A stretch of 64,000 nucleotides of DNA from Microterricola viridarii (GTDB taxonomy: Bacteria; Actinomycetota; Actinomycetes; Actinomycetales; Microbacteriaceae): positions 186,001 to 250,000 of the forward strand of contig NZ_CP014145.1 of assembly GCF_001542775.1 (NCBI RefSeq). Reading direction: 5' to 3'. Each line of letters begins with the position of its first letter. The first letter of the stretch is position 1. Position numbers and translations under genes: made by a program. Shown piece after piece: positions 32,761 to 43,142 of the stretch. The notes beneath the pieces are model-generated. The model was not told where the DNA came from. It made no database searches and saw only the letters and a list, made by a program, of their open reading frames with translations.

Positions 32761-33807
32761 ATGGCTAAGAGTGTTGTGGGAGTGGACTTCACGAGCACCG
32801 CAGTGCGCGCAGTCGAGGTCAGCGACCCGGATCGCAAGCCGACGGTACTGCGCTATTTTGAGCTTCCGCTGCCAGCGGGAGCGGTGAGCCGCGGCGAGGT
32901 GATCGAGACGAACACCGTTGCCCAGGCGTTGAAGCAGCTGTGGGCACGCGGAGGCTTCAAATCCAAAGACGTCGTGCTCGGCATGGGCAACCAGCGAGTT
33001 CTTGCCCGCGACATGACGGTTCCGAAGGCACCGTTGCGCCGCATCCGCGAAGCACTGCCGTTCGAGGTGCAGGACATGCTGCCTGTTCCCGTGGCCGACG
33101 CGCTGCTCGACTTCTATCCGGTCTCTGAGAGTCAGGGCGAGCACGGTCCGGTTGTGCACGGGCTGCTCATCGCCGCAGTGAAAGCTGCGGTGCTCGGCAA
33201 CGTCGCCGCCACCGAGAAGGCAGGTCTGAACACCGTCGACGTCGACCTGATCCCATTCGCGCTCACCCGCGCTCTCGTCTCGAGGCAGGGAGTCGCCGGA
33301 ACGGTGGCGCTGGTAGACATCGGGGCGAACACGACGACCGTTGTGATCGCCCGTGACGGAGTGCCACAGTTCGTGCGCATCATCCCGACGGGAGGCGACG
33401 ACATCACCCATGCTCTTCGTGCCGGTCTGGAGACCGACCTGCTCAGCGCGGAGCGCGTCAAGCGCGCGCTCGGCCTCGCGACCACCGTCGCGTCGCAGGA
33501 GGAGCAAGCGGCCGTCGAGGTGATTTATCGCGTCGCCCTCGAGCAACTCACCAGCCTGCGCAACACGGTCAGCTACTTCGCGAACACCCGGCCGGATGAT
33601 CCGGTGGAACAACTTGTCGTGAGCGGGGGAGGGGCGCTGTTGCCCGGACTGCTGGCGGCGCTCGGAGAGATGACAAGGCTTCCCGTCGCGCTCGGAGACC
33701 CATTCGCGAACATCGCCATCGCCCGCTCCGCTGATGAGCAGAATCTGCGCCAACAAGGCACAACTTTCGCCGTCGCGTTCGGCCTCGCCGTCGGGAGCGC
33801 AGCATGA
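32761..33807 (+). CDS. pilM: Type IV pilus assembly protein PilM
   Basis: This 348-residue protein has an actin/FtsA-like fold and works in the cytoplasm as the inner-membrane complex adaptor binding PilN and PilB/PilC. Visible are the N-terminal phosphate motif VVGVDFTSTAVRAVEV, the LGMGNQRVLARDMTVP segment, VALVDIGANTTTVVIARDG (phosphate 2) and VVSGGGALLPGLLAALGE (adenosine motif). The start is ATG 32761, with AAAGGAG eight bases upstream; the GTG at 32752 lies in that site. The stop overlaps pilN by four bases. Confidence 0.94.
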   Translation: MAKSVVGVDFTSTAVRAVEVSDPDRKPTVLRYFELPLPAGAVSRGEVIETNTVAQALKQLWARGGFKSKDVVLGMGNQRVLARDMTVPKAPLRRIREALPFEVQDMLPVPVADALLDFYPVSESQGEHGPVVHGLLIAAVKAAVLGNVAATEKAGLNTVDVDLIPFALTRALVSRQGVAGTVALVDIGANTTTVVIARDGVPQFVRIIPTGGDDITHALRAGLETDLLSAERVKRALGLATTVASQEEQAAVEVIYRVALEQLTSLRNTVSYFANTRPDDPVEQLVVSGGGALLPGLLAALGEMTRLPVALGDPFANIAIARSADEQNLRQQGTTFAVAFGLAVGSAA

Positions 33808-34538
33808 GCCGTCAGTTGAAGGAAGAAGTTCTCATCGTCGGTGGTGAACCGCGCGTCGATCTTCTGCCGCCCGAGGTTCTTCGGGGACGTGCCGCGAAGG
33901 CGACCCGCCGCCGCCTCGGCGTCGGTGTGATCGCCTCAGTCGCCGTCGTGGTGCTGGCCGTCGGGGGATGTTTCGCACTCTCCGTCCAGGCGCAGGCGCA
34001 ACTGCTCACGGAGCAGGCACGCACGAGTGAGATTCTCGCGGCGCAGGGGGAGTTCGTCGACGTGACGAAGGTGAAGTTCCACCTCGATCTCGCCAAGGCT
34101 GCCCAGCAGGTGGGGGCATCGACCGAGATCGCGTGGAAGGACTATCTCACCCAGGTGCAAGCCACTCTGCCGGCCAGCGTGATGATCGACACCGTGAGTA
34201 TTGACTCGGCGACGCCAGTCGCGCTCTACGCCCAGCCCACCGTGCCGTTGCAGGGAGAGCGCATGGCAACGGTTGGTTTCACCGCTAAGAGCTCGGTGCT
34301 GCCCGACGTGCCGACGTGGCTGCGGGCGCTTGCGACGCTTCCGGGTTTCTCCGACGCGTTGCCCGGCTCGGTCACTCTCGACGAGGAGTCGGGCGTGTAC
34401 ACGGCCACGATCACCATGCACATCAACGATGAGGCGTTCTCGCATCGCTTCGCGCCTGAGTTGCCGGCCGAACAGGCTGCAACGGATGCCGACGAATCGA
34501 CCGCAACGGACGCCGCGGCATCCGGCGAAGGGAACTGA
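33804..34538 (+). CDS. pilN: Type IV pilus assembly protein PilN
   Basis: This 244-residue protein is the PilN-type bitopic partner of PilM. The short cytoplasmic N terminus contains a PilN-like PRVDLLPPEVL motif, which in the family inserts into PilM. A single membrane helix follows (about 39-62), then a coiled-coil-like stretch and an alpha/beta external domain. Similarity is weak outside the N-terminal motif, so the call rests on motif plus order (pilM-pilN-pilO). It is translationally coupled to pilM through a four-base overlap. Confidence 0.88.
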   Translation: MSRQLKEEVLIVGGEPRVDLLPPEVLRGRAAKATRRRLGVGVIASVAVVVLAVGGCFALSVQAQAQLLTEQARTSEILAAQGEFVDVTKVKFHLDLAKAAQQVGASTEIAWKDYLTQVQATLPASVMIDTVSIDSATPVALYAQPTVPLQGERMATVGFTAKSSVLPDVPTWLRALATLPGFSDALPGSVTLDEESGVYTATITMHINDEAFSHRFAPELPAEQAATDADESTATDAAASGEGN

Positions 34539-34540
34539 CG

Positions 34541-35245
34541 ATGGACAAGAACCGCATCTGGACGATCGCGTCCGTGTTGATGATTGCGGCGGTGCTCGGC
34601 CTCGGCTTCCTTCTCGGAGTTCAGCCGCAACTTGCCGCGATCGGCGTGGCCAACGATGAGCGTGCGGCCGTCGAGGCGACGAACGCCCTGGCCGAGGGCA
34701 AGCTCGCTGCTCTGAAGAAGGACTTCGAGAGCATCGACGAACTGAAGGCAGAGCTGGCGACGCTGGTGAAGTCGGTGCCCACCGGCGCACAGGCACCGGA
34801 GCTCGTGGACCAGCTTGACGCCATGGCGAAGCAGTTTGCCGTGACGCTCACCGCGATTACCGTCTCCGACGCTCAGCAATACACGCCGGTGGCCGAGGTG
34901 CCGGCGGCAGCCCCACCTGCAGAAGGTGCCGAAGGCACCGATGCTGCCGCGGTCGACCAGCCGGCCGCGGCGACCGTGCCACCCGTTGGCGCGCCGCCGG
35001 TGGTCAACGCTCTGATCACACCGGGTAACTTTGCCGTTCTTCAGGTGCAGGTCACGATCAAGGGCAGCTACGCCCAGGTGCTGGACTACGTCAATGGGCT
35101 GCAGACCGGGGAGAGGCTCTTCCTCGTGACCGGTCTCAACACGACCGAGCCAGGTGAGAGCGACGGAGTCGTCGAGGCGACCATCGAGGGGCTCGTCTAC
35201 GCCGCACTTACGCCCGACCTCGTGCCGGCCCCCGCCGGCGGCTAA
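34541..35245 (+). CDS. pilO: Type IV pilus assembly protein PilO
   Basis: This 234-residue protein has a membrane helix at the N terminus (about 7-30), a coiled coil (about 35-75, EATNALAEGKLAALKKDFESIDELKAEL) and an external ferredoxin-like domain interrupted by a Pro/Ala-rich insertion (about 112-148). The layout and its place two bases after pilN mark it as PilO, which pairs with PilN. No pilP or pilQ follows; a terminator closes the locus, as expected where no outer membrane secretin is required. Confidence 0.88.
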   Translation: MDKNRIWTIASVLMIAAVLGLGFLLGVQPQLAAIGVANDERAAVEATNALAEGKLAALKKDFESIDELKAELATLVKSVPTGAQAPELVDQLDAMAKQFAVTLTAITVSDAQQYTPVAEVPAAAPPAEGAEGTDAAAVDQPAAATVPPVGAPPVVNALITPGNFAVLQVQVTIKGSYAQVLDYVNGLQTGERLFLVTGLNTTEPGESDGVVEATIEGLVYAALTPDLVPAPAGG

Positions 35246-35288
35246 CTCTCACTCACAGAAGCCGCCGATCGGCCCGCGCCGAATCGAC

Positions 35289-35338
35289 AAGCAAGAAGAC
35301 GCGCCAAAGCTTCGGGTTTGGCGCGTTTTCTTGCTTCT
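35289..35338 (+). terminator. Rho-independent terminator of the pilus locus
   Basis: AAGCAAGAAGACGCGCCAAA and its complement on the far side of GCTTCGGG form a long stem with an embedded TTTT stretch (GCGCGTTTTCTTGCTT). It follows the pilO stop by about 43 bases. Confidence 0.9.
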
Positions 35339-35555
35339 GGATGCCGCGGGGTACTGCTTCGCAGGGTGGTGGCTTCGGTCGTTGGCGTTCCCTCGAGCCG
35401 AACGGGAGGTGCAGCCCCGCTCCCCGACGCGCCGCAAAACTGAGAGAAGCACCCACTTTGTCGGCCCGCGCCCGCGAGGCTCGGTGCGGACGCTAGAGCT
35501 GATTGCTACAGTTACGGCTGAACTGGGCGCCATCGTGCGCAGGAGGAGAGTCAGT
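35339..35555. other. Gap between the pilus locus and the membrane-protein genes
   Basis: I see no gene here. TACAGT at 35507-35512 may be a -10 element for the following gene, but a -35 is not clear. AGGAGGAG at 35541-35548 is the ribosome-binding site of the ATG at 35556. A copy of GGATGCCG lies at the left end. Confidence 0.4.
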
Positions 35556-36575
35556 ATGAGCGACACCACGCCGGAGCACGAGAACCACGAGGGCACCGAA
35601 TCGACGGACGCAGAGCCGACTCCTCTCGAGCCGCGCTACGACGAAACCGGGGAGATCCCGGCAGAGTCGCTTCCCGCGTTCTTCGCTGAGCCCGTTGCTC
35701 CCGCGGAGGCCGCAGCAGTGCCTACGCCCGACACTGCAGTCGAGGCCATCAGCGAGCCCGAGCCGACCCCTCTCGGTGCACCCGCCGCCGCTGTCGTTGA
35801 CGCAGCGCCGGTTGCACCGACACCGCAGCCCTACTACCCGGAGGCGGCCATCGCTGCCCCGCCCGTGGCGCCCGAGGTCGACCACACGGCCGGAGTTGCA
35901 GCGGCAGCAGGCGCGGCAGCAGCAGCGGCAACAGTTGCAAACCCGACCGCCCCCGGCGCCACCTACGACCCCAACACCGTCGCCGCGGCCGGCCAGTACG
36001 CACCGGGCATGCAGCCGATCTTCGTGCAGGCGCCGACCCCGCCCTCGCCCAAGGGCAACCGCGGCGCCGGCATCCTCATCGGCCTGATCGCCACGGTCGC
36101 CTTCGCGCTGATCTACGCGGGAAGCACCTTCCTGATCAGCCTCAGCCAGAACGCCAGCGTCGCAACCGCCAGCGAGAGTTTCGCCCTGTTCATCGGTGCG
36201 CCCGTGTTCTACGTGCCCGTGCTGTTCTTCTTCGGTGCCTTCGCCCTGCTCGTCGCCATCGTGAACCGCGGTGGCTGGTGGGCCTACGTGCTCGGCGGCT
36301 TCGCCGTGGCCGTCATCGTCTACTTCTCGTTCATCGGCGGCTCGCTGCTGACCGTGAGCGCCTGGACGTTGACCCCCAGCCAGGCCGGGCAGTTCATCGC
36401 CGGGCAGTGGCTGAACCCCGTTGCCATCGTCGCCGCCATCGCGGCCCGCGAGGTGCCGATCTGGTTCGGCGCGTGGATCGCCGCCCGCGGTCGCAAGGTC
36501 ACGGCGCGCAACATCGCCGTCCGCCAGGAGTACGACCGCGTGCTCGCCGAGGGGCCGACGCTCACGCGCCCGTAG
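35556..36575 (+). CDS. Hypothetical four-helix membrane protein with an acidic Pro/Ala-rich N terminus
   Basis: This 339-residue protein begins at ATG 35556 (strong AGGAGGAG; the longer upstream reading frame has no such site). Residues 1-165 are acidic at first, then Ala/Pro-rich and low in complexity. Four hydrophobic helices follow (about 170-195, 211-238, 243-268, 285-312), and a basic tail (RKVTARNIAVRQEYDRVLAEG). I do not recognise a family; the layout (disordered cytoplasmic arm plus four helices) is common in actinobacterial membrane proteins of unknown role. It is followed after 27 bases by another four-helix protein, so the two may act together. Confidence 0.8.
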   Translation: MSDTTPEHENHEGTESTDAEPTPLEPRYDETGEIPAESLPAFFAEPVAPAEAAAVPTPDTAVEAISEPEPTPLGAPAAAVVDAAPVAPTPQPYYPEAAIAAPPVAPEVDHTAGVAAAAGAAAAAATVANPTAPGATYDPNTVAAAGQYAPGMQPIFVQAPTPPSPKGNRGAGILIGLIATVAFALIYAGSTFLISLSQNASVATASESFALFIGAPVFYVPVLFFFGAFALLVAIVNRGGWWAYVLGGFAVAVIVYFSFIGGSLLTVSAWTLTPSQAGQFIAGQWLNPVAIVAAIAAREVPIWFGAWIAARGRKVTARNIAVRQEYDRVLAEGPTLTRP

Positions 36576-36602
36576 CACCAACGCGGCCGGGAGGAGCCAG
36601 CC

Positions 36603-37154
36603 ATGATCCCGCTCGAGGTGGAGGAGTACCGCAGATACGCGTTCTTCCTGGCCTGCTTCGCACTCGGGTTGTACGTCGCGCTGGTCGTGGCCAGCTTCGG
36701 CATGCTGAGCCTGTTCCTCAACATTGAGGTGATCCCCGAGACGGATGCCGGCCCGCTGGTCGGCCCGATCATGGTCGGCGCGGCCACGCTTGCCCTGCTG
36801 CTCGTGCTCTGGGCGGGCGTGGGCCGTGCCGGCGGCGCGATGCACACGGTTCCGGTCAGCCTGGTGGTGCTCGCCGCCGCCCTCAGCTACCTGGTCTATG
36901 GATTCACCGGAGCCATCGTCTACGGGCTGAACAGCATGAGCGCCGGCACCTCCACTCCACCGGCGGCGCAGGGCAGCGCAGCGAGCGAGCCGGTCTCGGG
37001 GTTCGTGTTCCTGGGGGAGCAGCTGACGAGCCCCTTCGCCTTCGCCGTCGCATTCTGGGCCGGCGCGGTCGCGCTGACATACTTCGTGCTGCTGATCTGG
37101 CGGGCCAACGGCGGGCAGCGCCCGCGCTGGCCCTGGGAGAAGCACCCGCAGTAG
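36603..37154 (+). CDS. Hypothetical four-helix membrane protein
   Basis: This 183-residue protein has four predicted membrane helices (about 10-37, 48-76, 83-109, 140-166), with a small Ser/Pro/Ala-rich external loop between the third and fourth. The ATG follows GGGAGGAG. I do not recognise a family. It is probably co-transcribed with the preceding membrane protein gene, 27 bases upstream. Confidence 0.8.
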   Translation: MIPLEVEEYRRYAFFLACFALGLYVALVVASFGMLSLFLNIEVIPETDAGPLVGPIMVGAATLALLLVLWAGVGRAGGAMHTVPVSLVVLAAALSYLVYGFTGAIVYGLNSMSAGTSTPPAAQGSAASEPVSGFVFLGEQLTSPFAFAVAFWAGAVALTYFVLLIWRANGGQRPRWPWEKHPQ

Positions 37155-37190
37155 CAGCGCGCCTTACTCCCGGGAGGCCCGGCGACGGGG

Positions 37191-37196
37191 TACCGT
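37191..37196 (+). promoter_or_regulatory. -10 element of a probable leaderless transcript
   Basis: TACCGT lies eight bases before the ATG at 37204 and there is no ribosome-binding site, which is the arrangement of a leaderless actinobacterial gene. No clear -35 is present. Confidence 0.45.
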
Positions 37197-37203
37197 TCAA
37201 ACT

Positions 37204-37932
37204 ATGGAGGGCTCGATCGAAGCGCGCGTCAGCCACGAGGTCGACCTCTGGCTGCGCTGGCTGCCCAAGTGGCAGCCGGGAACCCACCGTGCTCGCATGC
37301 GGCTGTGCCGCAGCTGCTTCGGATCGCCCGTCATCGCAGCAGCCGGGTTGGCCACCGACGTGCCGCACGCCGTGCAACACGGCATGTCGATGCGCATGAA
37401 GCTCATCGTCGACGCCGCCGTCGACGACTACACAGACCGCAACCTGCCGCTGCTGCAGCGCGAGCTTGACCTCACCGAGCAGCGCCGGCGCGCGCAACAG
37501 TACCGGCCGGCCGACGGGCTCGCCCCCGAGTCCGCCGGCTTGGACCTCGACCCGGAGCCCGAGGCCGGTCAGCCCTTCCTCTTCACATTGGGGGAGCTGG
37601 CGGCCACCTCGGTTCCGGATGTCGTCGACGACCCGAATGCGCTCGACTTCCCTCTGGACGAACCCGCCGCAGAGCCGCAGATCGAGGCATCCGGCCGGGC
37701 CGGCCTCGCCGAGCCGCCCCCACTCTCGCCGGAGGAGAAGGCGGCGATCCGTGCCGAGGTGCGGCTCGCCGACGAGTTCGCGGACCAGGTGGGCCAACGC
37801 GTGTGTGCCGAGCTGGTGAAGCACCGGGGGCGCATCGCAGAGGGCGTCGCGCAGTACGTCGAGCCGCAGGTCGCCGCACTGCTGGCCGACCTAGGGCGAG
37901 AACTCGACTCGCCGATCTGGCCGACGTCCTGA
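37204..37932 (+). CDS. Hypothetical protein with a conserved-looking N-terminal domain and acidic C-terminal half
   Basis: This protein of 242 residues has no signal peptide or membrane helix. Residues 1-95 look compact and helical, with Trp-rich EVDLWLRWLPKWQPGTHRARMRLCRSC and DAAVDDYTDRNLPLLQREL segments. The middle (95-175) is acidic and Pro-rich, and the last 65 residues are helical and charged (EEKAAIRAEVRLADEFADQV). I do not recognise a function. CRSCF is a lone CxxC, too little to claim a zinc site. It probably has its own leaderless promoter. Confidence 0.75.
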   Translation: MEGSIEARVSHEVDLWLRWLPKWQPGTHRARMRLCRSCFGSPVIAAAGLATDVPHAVQHGMSMRMKLIVDAAVDDYTDRNLPLLQRELDLTEQRRRAQQYRPADGLAPESAGLDLDPEPEAGQPFLFTLGELAATSVPDVVDDPNALDFPLDEPAAEPQIEASGRAGLAEPPPLSPEEKAAIRAEVRLADEFADQVGQRVCAELVKHRGRIAEGVAQYVEPQVAALLADLGRELDSPIWPTS

Positions 37933-38014
37933 GCGCTGCAGCCCCCGATGCCCGGCACGAAGCGCGCAGGAAACGCTGGGATGATGAGGGCATGCCAGAT
38001 CGAGCGGGGAACCA

Positions 38015-38494
38015 ATGAGTGCAGCACGCCCGGCAACGGCGCTGGAGCGGGCCATCGCCCGCGCCCAGCAGGGGAGCATCAGCCCCGTCACCCTGCTCTG
38101 GACGCTGAGCGCGAGCGAGATCGTGCTCCTCGGAATGGAAAAGCCGCCAGCCGGCGCCCTCCCGTCGAGTCCGTTCCTCTTGGAGGACGGCGCCAAGACA
38201 CTTCTTGCACTCTTCACCCATGAGGATCGCGCGCAGCCCTTCCTTGAGGCCAACCCGGCCACGGCGCCCGTTTCAGGGATGACCGTGCTCACCCGGCTGC
38301 CGGATGGCCTCGGGATCATCGTCAACCCGGGCTCACGACTCGGCTGTGAGATCCCAGCTGCCAGCATCAGCGAGTTCGTCGAAGAGCTGCTGAGCACCGT
38401 CATCGAGGGTAGCGATCACGCCGCGCGGGCCGATGCCCACGCAGTGGGCTTGCGGCCCCGAATTGCCAGCCCTTGCACAGCACAGCTGGTTTGA
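38015..38494 (+). CDS. SseB-like domain protein
   Basis: This 159-residue protein resembles the SseB N-terminal domain family, of uncertain function and widespread in actinobacteria. Supporting elements are the N-terminal helix (ATALERAIARAQQG), a FTHEDRAQPFLEANP segment and the GLGIIVNPGSRLGCEIPAASI motif, which corresponds to the family's G-x-x-INPGS core. Start is ATG 38015 with a CGGGGA site upstream. The -35 of the next operon's promoter overlaps its stop codon. Confidence 0.7.
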   Translation: MSAARPATALERAIARAQQGSISPVTLLWTLSASEIVLLGMEKPPAGALPSSPFLLEDGAKTLLALFTHEDRAQPFLEANPATAPVSGMTVLTRLPDGLGIIVNPGSRLGCEIPAASISEFVEELLSTVIEGSDHAARADAHAVGLRPRIASPCTAQLV

Positions 38495-38519
38495 CCGCAG
38501 CGACACACAAAGGTAATAT
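38491..38519 (+). promoter_or_regulatory. Promoter of the str operon
   Basis: TTGACC (38491-38496), a 17-base spacer and TAATAT (38514-38519) form a near-consensus housekeeping promoter pointing to rpsL. Transcription should start near 38526. The -35 overlaps the stop codon of the SseB-like gene. Confidence 0.85.
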
Positions 38520-38525
38520 TTCGTG

Positions 38526-38770
38526 GGTGTGCGTATCGTCGTGCGCTTGGATTGTGCCCGAAAGGCGCGGCCCTCGCGTCTGATGCACACACATGGGAAC
38601 CCTGATTCGGGTTACCCCCACGGCATATCCACCACTCAAAAGCAGCGCTACTCAGCGTTGCCGGTGGGTCCAGATGAACTCGACAGAAACTCTCAGGCGC
38701 AAGTCAGGGGCATCCTGTCGAATGCTAATCACCAGGCTGTCACCGTGCAGCACAAATAAGGAGCTCAGTA
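38526..38770 (+). other. Long 5' leader of the str operon
   Basis: About 245 bases lie between the inferred transcription start and rpsL. The region contains a small stem (GGGAACCC/GGGTTACCC around 38595-38620) and a possible second promoter-like stretch near 38720-38730, and ends with AAGGAG. No protein gene is convincing. It could hold an autoregulatory site for S12 or S7, but the sequence does not show this directly. Confidence 0.5.
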
Positions 38771-39145
38771 GTGCCAACGATTCAGCAGTTGGTCCGCAAG
38801 GGACGTACGCCGAAGGTCACCAAGACCAAGGCCCCCGCCCTGAAGGCCAACCCCCAGCAGCGTGGTGTTTGCACCCGCGTCTACACCACCACCCCGAAGA
38901 AGCCGAACTCGGCCCTTCGCAAGGTTGCCCGTGTCAAGCTCTCCAACGGCACCGAGGTCACCGCCTACATCCCCGGTGAGGGCCACAACCTCCAGGAGCA
39001 CTCGATGGTGCTCGTTCGCGGTGGTCGTGTGAAGGACCTCCCCGGTGTGCGCTACAAGATTGTTCGCGGCGCGCTCGACACTCAGGCAGTTAAGAATCGT
39101 AAGCAGGCTCGCAGCCGCTACGGAGCGAAGATGGACAAGAAGTAA
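38771..39145 (+). CDS. rpsL: 30S ribosomal protein S12
   Basis: This 124-residue protein is part of the decoding centre of the small subunit. It has the conserved [15 protein letters not shown] segment with Lys43, [27 protein letters not shown] with Lys88, and the basic C terminus. Both lysines, whose substitution gives streptomycin resistance, are wild type. The GTG start follows AAGGAG. First gene of the str operon; its stop overlaps rpsG by one base. Confidence 0.99.
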   Translation: MPTIQQLVRKGRTPKVTKTKAPALKANPQQRGVCTRVYTTTPKKPNSALRKVARVKLSNGTEVTAYIPGEGHNLQEHSMVLVRGGRVKDLPGVRYKIVRGALDTQAVKNRKQARSRYGAKMDKK

Positions 39146-39615
39146 TGCCTCGTAAAGGACCAGCACCCAAGCGCCCCGTCGTAGCCGACCCGGTATACGG
39201 CGCGCCCATCGTCAGCCAGCTCGTCAACAAGATCCTTCTTGATGGCAAGAAGGGCCTCGCCGAGCGCATCGTTTACGACGCACTCGAAGGCGTTGCCGCC
39301 AAGAACGGCCAGGACGCCGTTGTCACGCTGAAGAAGGCTCTCGACAACGTTCGCCCGACCCTCGAGGTTCGCTCGCGCCGCGTCGGTGGCTCGACCTACC
39401 AGGTCCCCGTTGAGGTCAAGCCTCACCGCGCCAACACCCTGGCTCTCCGCTGGCTCACCAGCTACGCCAAGGCTCGTCGCGAGAAGACCATGACCGAGCG
39501 CCTCACCAACGAGATTCTCGATGCAAGCAACGGCCTCGGCGCCGCTGTCAAGCGTCGCGAAGACACGCACAAGATGGCCGAGTCGAACAAGGCCTTCGCA
39601 CACTACCGCTGGTAG
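39145..39615 (+). CDS. rpsG: 30S ribosomal protein S7
   Basis: This 156-residue protein nucleates folding of the 3' major domain of 16S r[14 protein letters not shown] at the N terminus, [19 protein letters not shown], the beta-hairpin [17 protein letters not shown] and [17 protein letters not shown] are as in the family. It overlaps the rpsL stop (TAATG). In other bacteria it is the translational regulator of the str operon. Confidence 0.99.
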   Translation: MPRKGPAPKRPVVADPVYGAPIVSQLVNKILLDGKKGLAERIVYDALEGVAAKNGQDAVVTLKKALDNVRPTLEVRSRRVGGSTYQVPVEVKPHRANTLALRWLTSYAKARREKTMTERLTNEILDASNGLGAAVKRREDTHKMAESNKAFAHYRW

Positions 39616-39625
39616 CAAGTGCCTT

Positions 39626-39659
39626 TCGGATGCCGCAGGCTCACGCCTGCGGCATCCGA
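39626..39659 (+). other. Intergenic stem-loop between rpsG and fusA
   Basis: A perfect 15-bp stem (39626-39640 with 39645-39659, loop TCAC) holds CGGATGCCG on one arm and CGGCATCCG on the other. No T run follows, so it is more likely an mRNA-stability or processing element than a full terminator; the same word pair builds the rpoC terminator. Confidence 0.8.
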
Positions 39660-39705
39660 GAGCCTCGTTCGACCCCATCACCCAACAAACTTTCGGAGGA
39701 ATCCC

Positions 39706-41820
39706 GTGGCACAAGATGTGCTCACCGACCTGAGTAAGGTCCGCAACATCGGCATCATGGCTCACATTGATGCCGGTAAGACCACCACAACCGAGCGCAT
39801 CCTGTTCTACACGGGCGTTAACCACAAGATCGGCGAGACCCACGACGGTGCCTCGACGACTGACTGGATGGAGCAGGAGAAGGAACGTGGCATCACGATC
39901 ACGTCCGCTGCTGTCACCTGCTACTGGAACAAGAACCAGATCAACATCATCGACACCCCGGGCCACGTCGACTTCACGGTCGAGGTTGAGCGCTCGCTTC
40001 GCGTGCTCGATGGCGCCGTAGCTGTCTTCGACGGCAAGGAGGGCGTTGAGCCCCAGTCCGAGACCGTCTGGCGTCAGGCCGACAAGTACAACGTCCCCCG
40101 CATCTGCTTCGTCAACAAGATGGACAAGCTGGGCGCCGACTTCTACTTCACCGTCGACACCATCATCAAGCGCCTCGGCGCCAAGCCGCTCGTTCTTCAG
40201 CTTCCGATCGGTGCCGAGTCTGGCTTCGAGGGTGTTGTTGACCTCGTCGAGATGCGCGCCCTCACGTGGCGCGGCGACTCGAAGGGTGACGTCCAGATGG
40301 GCGCCAAGTACGAGATCGAAGAGATTCCGGCCGACCTGGTCGAGAAGGCTGCGGAGTACCGCGTCAAGCTTCTCGAGGTTGTTGCTGAGACCGACGACGC
40401 TCTGATGGAGCGCTACTTCGGTGGCGAAGAGCTCACCGTCGCCGAGATCAAGGGCGCGATCCGCAAGCTCACGGTCAACAGCGAGATCTACCCGGTTCTC
40501 TGTGGCTCTGCCTTCAAGAACCGCGGCGTTCAGCCGATGCTTGATGCAGTCGTCGACTACCTGCCGTCGCCGCTCGACGTTCCCGCCATCGAGGCGAAGG
40601 ACCCGCGCGACGAGGAGAAGGTCATCCTGCGTCACGCTGACGCGACCGAGCCGTTCGCCGCTCTCGCGTTCAAGGTTGCTGTGCACCCGTTCTTCGGTCG
40701 CCTGACCTACGTGCGCGTGTACTCCGGCCGCCTCGACAGCGGTGCCCAGGTCGTCAACTCGACCAAGGGCAAGAAGGAGCGCATCGGCAAGATCTTCCAG
40801 ATGCACGCCAACAAGGAAATCCCTGTTGACGCCGTCACCGCCGGAAACATCTACGCCGTCATCGGCCTCAAGGACACCACCACCGGTGACACCCTGTGTG
40901 ACCCGAACAACCAGGTTGTTCTCGAGTCGATGACCTTCCCCGAGCCCGTCATTGAGGTTGCTATCGAGCCCAAGACCAAGGCTGACCAGGAGAAGCTCGG
41001 CACCGCGATCCAGAAGCTCGCCGAAGAAGACCCGACGTTCCGCACTGAGCAGAACCAGGAGACCGGTCAGACGGTCATCAAGGGCATGGGTGAGCTTCAC
41101 CTCGACATCCTCGTTGACCGCATGAAGCGCGAGTTCAACGTTGAGGCCAACGTTGGCAAGCCGCAGGTTGCTTACCGCGAGACCATCAAGAAGGCCGTCG
41201 AGAAGCACGACTACACCCACAAGAAGCAGACCGGTGGCTCGGGTCAGTTCGCCAAGATCCAGTTCGGCCTCGAGCCGATGGAGGTCTCGGCCGACAAGAT
41301 CTACGAGTTCGACAACAAGGTCACCGGTGGCCGCATCCCTCGCGAGTACATCCCCTCGATCGATGCCGGTTTCCAGGACGCCATGCAGTACGGCATCCTC
41401 GCTGGGTACCCGTTGGTCGGCGTCAAGGCAATCCTGCTTGATGGCGCTGCCCACGACGTCGACTCCTCGGAGATGGCGTTCAAGATTGCCGGCTCGATGG
41501 GCTTCAAGGAAGCCGCTCGTAAGGCAAACCCCGTTCTGCTCGAGCCGCTGATGGCCGTCGAGGTGCGCACCCCTGAGGAATACATGGGTGACGTTATCGG
41601 CGACCTGAACTCGCGTCGCGGTCAGATCCAGTCCATGGAGGACGCATCCGGTGTGAAGGTTATTCGCGCCAATGTTCCGCTCTCGGAGATGTTCGGATAC
41701 ATCGGTGACCTGCGGTCGAAGACCTCTGGTCGCGCCGTGTACTCGATGACCTTCGAAAGCTACGCCGAGGTTCCGAAGGCTGTCGCCGACGAGATCGTGG
41801 CAAAGAACAAGGGCGAATAG
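39706..41820 (+). CDS. fusA: Elongation factor G
   Basis: This 704-residue GTPase drives ribosomal translocation. G1 is [15 protein letters not shown] (about 19-33), the switch II region [20 protein letters not shown] and G4 NKMDKLGAD are present, followed by domains II to V (for example [18 protein letters not shown] and [29 protein letters not shown]). I place the start at GTG 39706, five bases after GGAGGA, giving the family N terminus [21 protein letters not shown]. The upstream in-frame extension is not conserved. Confidence 0.98.
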   Translation: MAQDVLTDLSKVRNIGIMAHIDAGKTTTTERILFYTGVNHKIGETHDGASTTDWMEQEKERGITITSAAVTCYWNKNQINIIDTPGHVDFTVEVERSLRVLDGAVAVFDGKEGVEPQSETVWRQADKYNVPRICFVNKMDKLGADFYFTVDTIIKRLGAKPLVLQLPIGAESGFEGVVDLVEMRALTWRGDSKGDVQMGAKYEIEEIPADLVEKAAEYRVKLLEVVAETDDALMERYFGGEELTVAEIKGAIRKLTVNSEIYPVLCGSAFKNRGVQPMLDAVVDYLPSPLDVPAIEAKDPRDEEKVILRHADATEPFAALAFKVAVHPFFGRLTYVRVYSGRLDSGAQVVNSTKGKKERIGKIFQMHANKEIPVDAVTAGNIYAVIGLKDTTTGDTLCDPNNQVVLESMTFPEPVIEVAIEPKTKADQEKLGTAIQKLAEEDPTFRTEQNQETGQTVIKGMGELHLDILVDRMKREFNVEANVGKPQVAYRETIKKAVEKHDYTHKKQTGGSGQFAKIQFGLEPMEVSADKIYEFDNKVTGGRIPREYIPSIDAGFQDAMQYGILAGYPLVGVKAILLDGAAHDVDSSEMAFKIAGSMGFKEAARKANPVLLEPLMAVEVRTPEEYMGDVIGDLNSRRGQIQSMEDASGVKVIRANVPLSEMFGYIGDLRSKTSGRAVYSMTFESYAEVPKAVADEIVAKNKGE

Positions 41821-41826
41821 CCCCTG

Positions 41827-41856
41827 TTAGTGCGAGCCACCCGGTTCGCGTAACAT
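41827..41856 (+). promoter_or_regulatory. Possible promoter of tuf
   Basis: TTAGTG (41827-41832), an 18-base spacer and TAACAT (41851-41856) lie between fusA and tuf. A separate tuf promoter is common because EF-Tu is needed in great excess over EF-G. Confidence 0.5.
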
Positions 41857-41878
41857 AACAAACAATCACCGTAGAGAA

Positions 41879-41900
41879 CCGGTCGCAATCCAGCGACCGG
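41879..41900 (+). other. Stem-loop in the tuf leader
   Basis: CCGGTCGC and GCGACCGG enclose AATCCA, a perfect 8-bp stem about 33 bases before the tuf start. It could stabilise the mRNA 5' end or mark an attenuation site. Confidence 0.7.
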
Positions 41901-41932
41901 GGCTTCTACTCGAGTCCTGAGGAGGACCCACA

Positions 41933-43126
<1,194 letters not shown>

Positions 43127-43142
43127 TTTCGACTACTGATCC

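Noticed and set aside
38523-38759. Short reading frame in the str leader
   Set aside because: Lacks a ribosome-binding site and family resemblance; it lies wholly within the inferred leader.
39118-41454. 778-residue minus-strand reading frame antisense to fusA
   Set aside because: Same artefact as in rpoC; fusA on the plus strand is certain and the antisense product has no recognisable domain.
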